10,303 nucleotides of DNA, taken from assembly GCA_013205605.1 (NCBI GenBank), contig JABMMK010000050.1, positions 1-10,303 of the forward strand, in the 5' to 3' direction. Origin of the DNA: Cytophagales bacterium. Its GTDB lineage: Bacteria > Bacteroidota > Bacteroidia > Cytophagales > Spirosomataceae. Within the stretch, counting starts at the first letter, position 1. Each line of letters starts with the position of its first letter. The notes below the pieces were generated by a model. It saw only the letters and a list, made by a program, of their open reading frames with translations, did not search any database and was not told the DNA's origin. A program made the translations under genes and the position numbers. This document shows positions 1 through 5,143 of the stretch, piece by piece.

Positions 1-54
1 GAATTCGAAATTATGTCGATCTCAAGATAAAAATTTTGACTCGTTAAATAGTAT
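1..54 (+). other. Left-edge tail of an unidentified upstream unit
   Basis: The first 54 bases precede a + strand terminator, so a + strand gene probably ends here. Two frames could carry its end: frame 3 reads IRNYVDLKILTR and stops with TAA at 45-47, and frame 1 reads EFEIMSISR and stops at 28-30. The frame 3 stop lies only eight bases before the hairpin, which fits a gene end better. Too little is visible to name a product, and neither frame is proven. Confidence 0.2.
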
Positions 55-83
55 AATCCCAACCTAATTCGTTGGGATTTTTT
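55..83 (+). terminator. Rho-independent terminator before the BatA-domain gene
   Basis: A perfect 9-bp stem, AATCCCAAC (55-63) with GTTGGGATT (71-79), encloses a 7-base loop and runs into six T residues (78-83). This is a standard intrinsic terminator for transcription arriving from the left edge. Its T tract ends only 14 bases before the next start codon, so the downstream promoter would have to overlap it, or the next gene depends on read-through. Confidence 0.8.
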
Positions 84-97
84 GTATTTTAGCTTTT

Positions 98-2116
98 ATG
101 AATATAAGTTTTGGGCAACCACTATTTTTATGGGGATTATTCAGCATTGCGGTGCCCATCTGGCTCCATTTTATTAATAAGAAGAGCACATCTACGTTAT
201 TTTTCTCCGACATTCGAGTATTAAAGGGGTCTCCTACCCAAGGAAAGGGCATTCGGATCCTTCATGATTTAGTACTGTTATTGTTCCGAATTTTAGCGTT
301 AGTAGCTTTGATATTAGCCTTTTCTCAGCCTAAAAATGTGGGGTTTCTGAAAGGTAATTCTTCGCCAACTTATTTGTTTGTGGATAACCATGTGGGACTT
401 ATGGAGGGGAATCGGACTAAGTTTAATGCCTTGGCGGCTGAATTACCGCGATCAAAAAAACCAGTTTTTTTGCTCTTAAATTCATTTCAGAATGCTGATT
501 TTGAGTTTAAGACTTGGAATGAAGTGCATGATTTGTGGCCAAGTTTAAAAATGAGCGAGCGAGTTGGCCAATCCAAATCAATCATAGATCGAATCGGTGT
601 CATACATGCGGAACAAAATGCGGGTTCCACTCCCAACCTGATTTGGGTGTCGGATTTTCCGCGTGCGAGCCCATGGCCATCGTTTCCTAAGGATTTCGAA
701 GTCCATTTAGTACCTATAGAAGGTCCTTTGCAGGCCAATATAGTGGTAGATAGTATTTCAAATAACGCCTCTCAAATTCAAAGTGGGCGCCCCTTTACCT
801 TAAAAGTTCGGATTAAGAATATTGGAAATCTTCCGGCTAAGGATCAGAAATTGAGCTTATATCTAGATGATTTTCCTATATCAACGGAGAAAATCAATTT
901 GAACGAGGGAGAAACGAAATGGCTTGATTTTGGCATTAGCCTTTCGGATAAAAGGGAAATAAAGGCGAAATTGATTTCAGATGACAAGGTGTTATTTGAT
1001 AATGTGTATTCCTTTTTGTTAGAAATTCCGGAGTCAAAAGATGTCTATGTTTTGGAGGGCATGTCTGGTGAAAAATACATTTCTACCGTTTTTTTAAATG
1101 ATTCTCTTTTCGATTTTCATTCGGTGAACAGGCAAAGCTTGTTGGCAAATCTCTCTAAAATGAGAGGATTTTTAATTTTAAATGATATAAATTTATTCTC
1201 TTTTGACGCATTAAAGTCGATTTCCAATTGGGTCAAAATGGGAAATACATTTGTTTTTATTCCGAGTGCCCCATTAAATAGCGGAATCATCAATCGGCTT
1301 AATTCAAATTTTTCAAGCCAAGGAAGTTCATTTAAGCAGGAGATTTCAAATCGCACTTTGGCTGTTCGTTTACCCATTAAGCGCTCACCGTTTTTTAATT
1401 CTATTTTGGAACAATCATCTTTTAAGAAAAATTTGGAAATGTTTAATTCAAATTCATATATACAATGGGATGGTGGGGTACCCATTTTTGAGTATGTGAA
1501 TGGAAAGCCTTTTTTGTCGCAGTTTACATTGGGTTTGGGGTCTATGTATGTTTTTTCAGGAGATATTGCCAAAGAAGCGGATAGCTTTTTTAAACATGGA
1601 TTATTCCTTCCTGTTTTCCAAGAAATGGCTTTGAACAATGGACTCAATCATTGGTCAACTACTGTTTTTTCGACTAAGTTTGAAATTGTGGCTCCTAAAG
1701 AGTTTAAATTCAACACTTCTGAAAATGGTTTAGTGACCTTGGTTAAGGGAAAGCAATCCTGGATACCGGAGCAAAGATGGACAGGAACTCAATGGATTTG
1801 TGCGTGGCCGGAACTTTTGGATAGGAATTTTTCTGGCTTTTGGCAGGTTAAAATTCGGGATAAAAAAGCGTTGAATTTGGCTATTAATTACCCTTTAAAG
1901 GAAAGTGAAATGCGAAGTTATTCGAGGGAAGAAATTCAGAATCACTATCAAGGAAAACCGAATATTCAAGTTGGCGCAATGAAAGAGGTGCCATTTAGCG
2001 GAGAGGCTCCTTCAGACCTTTCCTTTTATTTTTTTATGGCTTCTCTATGTTTCTTTTTGATCGAAATGGCCATGGTTTTTTACAGCCGTAAAATTACTCC
2101 CGAGCACCGTAAATAG
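98..2116 (+). CDS. BatA-domain membrane protein with degenerate vWA-like region
   Basis: This 672-residue protein opens with the N-terminal BatA double-membrane-span domain (TIGR02226/PF07584 type): a first span at about 8-26 beginning PLFLWGLFSIAVPIWLHFI, the conserved soluble stretch STLFFSDIRVLK, and a second span at about 57-76. Residues 91-207 have strands resembling a von Willebrand A fold (TYLFVDN, PVFLLLN, LIWVSDF), but the metal-binding DxSxS motif is absent; the matching place reads DNHVG. A CARDB-like adhesion module follows at about 212-310. The stretch 316-390 (YVLEGMSGEKYIS, then ILNDINLFS) resembles the class I glutaminase-like fold of related proteins. A last membrane span lies at 643-662, with a short basic tail. 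Such proteins are common in Bacteroidota and distinct from the true Bat aerotolerance proteins; their function is not established. It probably sits in the inner membrane with its bulk outside the cytoplasm. The ATG at 98 is the first in-frame start and precedes the first span directly. The 3' end overlaps convergent yggS. Confidence 0.85.
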   Translation: MNISFGQPLFLWGLFSIAVPIWLHFINKKSTSTLFFSDIRVLKGSPTQGKGIRILHDLVLLLFRILALVALILAFSQPKNVGFLKGNSSPTYLFVDNHVGLMEGNRTKFNALAAELPRSKKPVFLLLNSFQNADFEFKTWNEVHDLWPSLKMSERVGQSKSIIDRIGVIHAEQNAGSTPNLIWVSDFPRASPWPSFPKDFEVHLVPIEGPLQANIVVDSISNNASQIQSGRPFTLKVRIKNIGNLPAKDQKLSLYLDDFPISTEKINLNEGETKWLDFGISLSDKREIKAKLISDDKVLFDNVYSFLLEIPESKDVYVLEGMSGEKYISTVFLNDSLFDFHSVNRQSLLANLSKMRGFLILNDINLFSFDALKSISNWVKMGNTFVFIPSAPLNSGIINRLNSNFSSQGSSFKQEISNRTLAVRLPIKRSPFFNSILEQSSFKKNLEMFNSNSYIQWDGGVPIFEYVNGKPFLSQFTLGLGSMYVFSGDIAKEADSFFKHGLFLPVFQEMALNNGLNHWSTTVFSTKFEIVAPKEFKFNTSENGLVTLVKGKQSWIPEQRWTGTQWICAWPELLDRNFSGFWQVKIRDKKALNLAINYPLKESEMRSYSREEIQNHYQGKPNIQVGAMKEVPFSGEAPSDLSFYFFMASLCFFLIEMAMVFYSRKITPEHRK

Positions 2117-2771
2117 CGGATCCCACTCGGACTAAAGTAGAGCCCAATTCAGCGGCTAATAGATAATCGCTGGACATTCCCATGGAGAGTTCTTCCCAGG
2201 CTATATTTCCTAGGTGCATGCCTGTTTGGTTTGTTTTTAATTCTTGGAACAATTGGGTTAAAGAGGCAAATTCTTTATTTATTTGATCCGTATTTTCGGT
2301 AAAACTGGCCATGCCCATGAGTCCAACAATTTGGATATTTTTTAATTCAGCCAAGATCGGGTTTTCTAAGATTTCATGCATTTCATTGGGAAGCAAGCCG
2401 AATTTTGTTTCTTCCTGAGCGATATAAATTTGGAATAGGCATTTAATAACTCGATTGTTTTTAATGGCTTGTTGGTTTATTTCCATTAATAACTTCAATG
2501 AGTCCACGGTATGAATGAGGTGAACAAAGGGAGCGATGTATTTAACTTTGTTGGTTTGTAGGTGTCCTATTTGATGCCAACGAATATCCTGGGGTAATAC
2601 AGCTTGTTTTTCGACTAATTCTTGAACTCTATTTTCACCAAAATCAAGTATTCCCGCTTGATACGTTAAATTCAAATCGTCGATTGACCTAGTTTTTGTC
2701 ACAGCAATTAGTTTTGCATGGGTATGTGCTAAATCATTTTGGATGCTGAGTATTTGTTTAGTGATGGACAT
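2094..2771 (-). CDS. yggS: YggS/PROSC-family pyridoxal-phosphate homeostasis protein
   Basis: At 225 residues this has the usual length of the single-domain YggS/PLPHP family, which folds as a PLP-binding barrel like the N-terminal half of alanine racemase. Members bind PLP and help maintain free PLP and amino-acid balance, without a known catalytic activity. The PLP lysine is K26 in LIAVTKTRS. Other family blocks are GENRVQE (45-51), WHQIGHLQTNK (65-75), GLMGMA (150-155), SMGMSSDY (196-203) and the phosphate-binding end STLVRVGSAIYGAR (211-224). The start ATG reads from 2771 and gives a normal N-terminus. No purine-rich ribosome binding site and no good TAnnTTTG element is visible upstream. 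The gene converges on the BatA-domain gene with a 23-base overlap of coding ends. It acts in the cytoplasm. Confidence 0.95.
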   Translation of the reverse strand: MSITKQILSIQNDLAHTHAKLIAVTKTRSIDDLNLTYQAGILDFGENRVQELVEKQAVLPQDIRWHQIGHLQTNKVKYIAPFVHLIHTVDSLKLLMEINQQAIKNNRVIKCLFQIYIAQEETKFGLLPNEMHEILENPILAELKNIQIVGLMGMASFTENTDQINKEFASLTQLFQELKTNQTGMHLGNIAWEELSMGMSSDYLLAAELGSTLVRVGSAIYGARE

Positions 2772-2827
2772 AATGAGGATAAACGAAGAACTATGAAAAG
2801 AATAATTTAAAAGTAAAATTAATTTAT

Positions 2828-2835
2828 TATTTTTG
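2828..2835 (+). promoter_or_regulatory. Candidate Bacteroidota -7 element for the coiled-coil gene
   Basis: TATTTTTG matches the Bacteroidota sigma factor -7 consensus TAnnTTTG at all six fixed positions and would give a leader of about 40 bases before the ATG at 2880. No convincing TTTG -33 element is found at the usual spacing, and the region is very AT-rich, so a chance match is quite possible. Confidence 0.3.
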
Positions 2836-2853
2836 ATTCTGTTATACGTCAGA

Positions 2854-2869
2854 AATTTGTTGACAAATT
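2854..2869. repeat. Short inverted repeat in the yggS/coiled-coil gene spacer
   Basis: AATTTGT (2854-2860) and ACAAATT (2863-2869) are perfect 7-base inverted halves separated by TG, ending 10 bases before the ATG at 2880. The compact dyad with a 2-base centre looks more like a protein-binding site than an RNA hairpin, because the loop would be too small. Its AT-rich make-up means chance cannot be excluded. Confidence 0.4.
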
Positions 2870-2879
2870 CAATTTACAT

Positions 2880-3863
2880 ATGCCCTCAAGTCCATTAAAT
2901 TCAAGAGAAAAAAAGCTTCAACGCACGGTTGGGATTTTAATTTTTTTGATTTTTCTGTTAATCGGCATTGTGGCGGTAGAAAGGCTGAATCCTACACTCT
3001 TTAGTTTTGGCGCGAATCAAGAAACTTTTATTAAAGATGCGAAAGACCGATTGGATTCCATATCAAATCAGTTAGAGGTTCGTATGATTCAAATAAAAAA
3101 ATTGGGCGGTCGGGTGAATGAGTTGGAAGCTGCGCGCCAACAAATTCTGGGGGATCAGAAAGCGATATCAGAAAATCCTGAGATGGGTCAAATTGAAATC
3201 CAGCGGAAATTGGCGTATTATTTACGGTTAATTGGCCAAAAGGATGTTGAGATAAAGAAATTGCGAAAGGAGAACTTTGTGTTACTTGCGCGAAATGATT
3301 CATTAAGTAGGGAGGCTAAAATTTTGCAAGACGGTTTGTCAAATGTTCAAAAAGCGCTGAGGGATTCAAGTTTAACTTTTGGAGTTAAGCAAAAAGAATT
3401 TAGTGAACGTTCAAGAATTTTAGAGGTACGTAATCAAGAGTTATCAGACGAGGTAAATGTAGCAGCTGCTTTACGCGCGGAGGGGGTTAATGTGTACGCC
3501 ATATCAACTCGGGGTAGGGAGTCGGGCGCACAGAATCAAAAAGCAAAAAAACTTGAAAAAATCCGGGTGATTTTTCACTTGCAAGAAAACCCATTGGCGA
3601 CTAAAGAAATTAAAACGGTTTTTTTAAGAATTATTGAGCCTACAGGAGTTACTTTATCTGATTATTCAATAGGTTCTGGGACATTTCCGTTTAAGGGGAA
3701 AGACTTAGTTTATACGGCTAAGCAGCGTATATTTTATGAGAATAATCATCAATCTGTCGAGTTTATTTATTCAAGGCCCAACTCATATCGTGAGGGAAGG
3801 CATGAAATCGAATTGTACGCCGAGGGCTTTTTAATAGGCCTAGGATCATTTGAGGTACGATAA
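2880..3863 (+). CDS. Membrane-anchored coiled-coil protein, function unknown
   Basis: I do not recognise a named family for this 327-residue protein. A basic N-terminus (REKKLQR) is followed by one hydrophobic span at about 17-34 (VGILIFLIFLLIGIVAV) that should act as an uncleaved anchor. Residues about 46-195 are rich in heptad-like Leu/Ile with many Lys, Glu, Arg and Gln, interrupted near 93-104, and are predicted to form a long coiled coil. The last 100 residues (228-327) look like a beta-rich domain: alternating strands such as KIRVIFHLQE, TVFLRIIEPTG, QSVEFIYSRP and HEIELYAEGFLIG. By the positive-inside rule, most of the protein would lie outside the cytoplasm. Such proteins tend to be mislabelled as SMC or chromosome-partition proteins because of the coiled coil, but there is no ATPase motif. 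It lies just upstream of, and in the same direction as, rpsF, with a promoter in between. The ATG at 2880 immediately precedes the basic segment. Confidence 0.8.
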   Translation: MPSSPLNSREKKLQRTVGILIFLIFLLIGIVAVERLNPTLFSFGANQETFIKDAKDRLDSISNQLEVRMIQIKKLGGRVNELEAARQQILGDQKAISENPEMGQIEIQRKLAYYLRLIGQKDVEIKKLRKENFVLLARNDSLSREAKILQDGLSNVQKALRDSSLTFGVKQKEFSERSRILEVRNQELSDEVNVAAALRAEGVNVYAISTRGRESGAQNQKAKKLEKIRVIFHLQENPLATKEIKTVFLRIIEPTGVTLSDYSIGSGTFPFKGKDLVYTAKQRIFYENNHQSVEFIYSRPNSYREGRHEIELYAEGFLIGLGSFEVR

Positions 3864-3908
3864 TTTCAATTTTTTAATTCAGGGCTTTTAATTGTAAAGT
3901 ATTTTTCC

Positions 3909-3916
3909 TACTTTTG
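3909..3916 (+). promoter_or_regulatory. Promoter -7 element for rpsF-rpsR-rplI
   Basis: TACTTTTG fits the Bacteroidota -7 consensus TAnnTTTG exactly and is followed by CAG. A TTG at 3892-3894 lies upstream, but its 14-base spacing is shorter than the usual 17-23, so the -33 element is uncertain. Transcription would start near 3921-3923, leaving a leader of about 30 bases before the rpsF ATG at 3953. This places the in-frame TTG at 3914 inside the promoter and argues against its use as a start. Confidence 0.6.
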
Positions 3917-3952
3917 CAGTCCAAATTTTTTCAGTTTTTAAACAACAATTTT

Positions 3953-4315
3953 ATGGAATTAAAAAACTATGAGACGGTGTTCATTTTAACTCCCGTTTTG
4001 TCTGAACAACAGACAAAGGACGCCGTTGAGAAATTCAAGCAATTGTTGGTAGATAGCGGTGCAAAGATTGTACATGAAGATGCATGGGGCTTACGTAAGT
4101 TGGCCTATCCAATTCAAAACAAGCACACTGGCTTTTACCAGATATTTGAATTTTTAGGGGATCCGCAATTTATCGCCAAATTAGAGCTTGAATACAAGCG
4201 TGATGAGCGAGTTATTCGTTTCTTGACTACCGCATTAGATAAGCATGCGGTATTGTACAATGAGAAAAAGAGAAAAGGTTTAGTAGGTAGAAAACCAGAA
4301 AAAATAGAAGCATAA
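3953..4315 (+). CDS. rpsF: 30S ribosomal protein S6
   Basis: This 120-residue protein is bacterial S6, which pairs with S18 on the platform of the 30S subunit. The N-terminus MELKNYETVFILTP, the central block EDAWGLRKLAYPIQNKHTGFY and the segment YKRDERVIRFL are typical of the family, followed by a basic tail. I place the start at the ATG at 3953. The frame is open further upstream to a TTG at 3914, but the added residues (MQSKFFQFLNNNF) are not part of S6 and that codon lies within the promoter -7 element. It is the first gene of the rpsF-rpsR-rplI operon; only one base separates its stop from the rpsR ATG, suggesting translational coupling. No ssb or priB gene is inserted between rpsF and rpsR, unlike many Firmicutes and Gammaproteobacteria. 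Confidence 0.97.
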   Translation: MELKNYETVFILTPVLSEQQTKDAVEKFKQLLVDSGAKIVHEDAWGLRKLAYPIQNKHTGFYQIFEFLGDPQFIAKLELEYKRDERVIRFLTTALDKHAVLYNEKKRKGLVGRKPEKIEA

Positions 4316-4316
4316 G

Positions 4317-4568
4317 ATGACACTTGTAAACGAACCTGTAGATAAGAATAGTAATCGTAAGAAGTATTGTCGGTTTAAGAAATCGGGCATACAATACATT
4401 GATTATAAAAATCCAGATTACTTATTAAAGTTGGTAAACGAGCAGGGTAGAATTTTACCTCGCCGAATTACTGGTACTTCGTTGAAATTTCAACGTAAGG
4501 TGGCGCAAGCGGTTAAGCGTTGTCGTCATTTAGCCTTGATGCCATATGTGGCGGATGGTTTAAAATAA
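4317..4568 (+). CDS. rpsR: 30S ribosomal protein S18
   Basis: This is an 83-residue S18, the partner of S6 on the 30S platform. Diagnostic parts are KKYCRFKKSGIQYIDYKN (15-32), LLKLVNEQGRILPRRITGTS (36-55) and the basic helix QRKVAQAVKRCRHLALMPY. The length and the short, poorly conserved first 14 residues are normal for Bacteroidota. Its ATG follows the rpsF stop after one base, and A-rich sequence precedes it rather than a Shine-Dalgarno. It is followed by a 40-base gap and then rplI, with no terminator between, so the three genes should share one transcript. Confidence 0.97.
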   Translation: MTLVNEPVDKNSNRKKYCRFKKSGIQYIDYKNPDYLLKLVNEQGRILPRRITGTSLKFQRKVAQAVKRCRHLALMPYVADGLK

Positions 4569-4608
4569 ACTAGGGGATAACCTGATAAACATTTGATTGT
4601 AAAATAAG

Positions 4609-5052
4609 ATGGAAATTATATTAAAAACGGATATAACGGGATTGGGGTATAAAAATGACACGGTAGCTGTTAAAGCTGGATACGGTCGTAATTACTTAAT
4701 TCCACAGGGTTTTGCCATGATGGCAACGCCATCCAATCGTAAGGTTGTGGCTGAGAACATCAAACAAGCTGCGCATAAAGTAGAGAAAATCCGTCAGGAT
4801 GCTTTTGACTTGGCGACGGCTATTGGTGAAATGACTTTAACTATCGCTGCAAAGACAGGTGATAGTGGAAAGATTTTTGGTCGAGTAACGAGTATTCAAA
4901 TCTCGGACATGCTGAAGGAGAAAGGTTTTGAAATTGATCGTAAGAAGATTTCATTTGACTCTGAGGTTAAGTCAACGGGTGATTATACGGCTACGTTGGA
5001 TTTGCATAAAGAGGTTAAGCATAAAGTAGCATTTTCTGTAGTTTCAGAATAA
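4609..5052 (+). CDS. rplI: 50S ribosomal protein L9
   Basis: The 147-residue product is L9, a two-domain protein with a long connecting helix that reaches out from the base of the L1 stalk of the 50S subunit. The N-terminal domain begins MEIILKTDITGLGYKND and carries the L9 signature spanning 11-34 (VKAGYGRNYLIPQG). The connecting helix covers about 41-74, and the C-terminal domain about 75-147 includes GKIFGRVTSIQI. It is the last gene of the S6-S18-L9 operon and is followed 20 bases later by a strong terminator. The ATG at 4609 is preceded by TAAAATAAG, A-rich as elsewhere here. Confidence 0.97.
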   Translation: MEIILKTDITGLGYKNDTVAVKAGYGRNYLIPQGFAMMATPSNRKVVAENIKQAAHKVEKIRQDAFDLATAIGEMTLTIAAKTGDSGKIFGRVTSIQISDMLKEKGFEIDRKKISFDSEVKSTGDYTATLDLHKEVKHKVAFSVVSE

Positions 5053-5072
5053 GTTCAATATTCTTAATTAAG

Positions 5073-5106
5073 GTCGCATCAGAGTTTCTGGTGCGACTTT
5101 TTTTTT
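5073..5106 (+). terminator. Rho-independent terminator of the rpsF-rpsR-rplI operon
   Basis: A 10-bp stem, GTCGCATCAG (5073-5082) with CTGGTGCGAC (5088-5097), contains one G-U pair and closes a 5-base loop. It is followed by nine T residues (5098-5106). This should end the ribosomal transcript efficiently and isolate the esterase gene that begins 37 bases further on. Confidence 0.92.
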
Positions 5107-5107
5107 C

Positions 5108-5115
5108 TATTTTTG
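5108..5115 (+). promoter_or_regulatory. Candidate -7 element for the secreted esterase gene
   Basis: TATTTTTG matches TAnnTTTG and lies immediately after the terminator T tract. It would place the transcription start near 5121 and leave a leader of about 22 bases before the ATG at 5144. The -33 region would fall inside the terminator hairpin, where only TTTC is seen. A second, imperfect candidate is TATTTGC at 5129-5135. Neither is proven. Confidence 0.35.
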
Positions 5116-5143
5116 TTTTTATATAAAGTATTTGCAAAAACAT

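Noticed and set aside
495..708. The Ig-like modules of the esterase as a DNA-level tandem repeat
   Set aside because: The modules resemble each other only at protein level (FCxGES, paired Cys); the DNA is too diverged to count as a nucleotide repeat. Positions given are residues of the protein encoded at 5144-7525.
487..738. Minus-strand open frame of 83 codons inside the BatA-domain gene
   Set aside because: It is wholly overlapped by a real gene, with no family resemblance or start signal.
1117..1647. A 176-codon open frame on the minus strand inside the BatA-domain gene
   Set aside because: It lies entirely within a well-supported + strand gene, its translation shows no recognisable domain, and AT-rich composition with codon bias readily opens antisense frames.
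2860..2865. TTGACA resembling a classical sigma-70 -35 box
   Set aside because: A -10 box at the proper spacing would fall inside the coding sequence starting at 2880, and Bacteroidota use a different consensus; the hexamer is part of the inverted repeat there.
3917..3952. Possible S6:S18-binding autoregulatory leader in front of rpsF
   Set aside because: The leader is short and A/T-rich and I see neither a stable hairpin nor the CCG bulge expected for that motif.
4569..4608. Possible promoter or attenuator between rpsR and rplI
   Set aside because: The 40-base gap has only a trivial AGG/CCT pairing and no TAnnTTTG element; simple co-transcription explains it.
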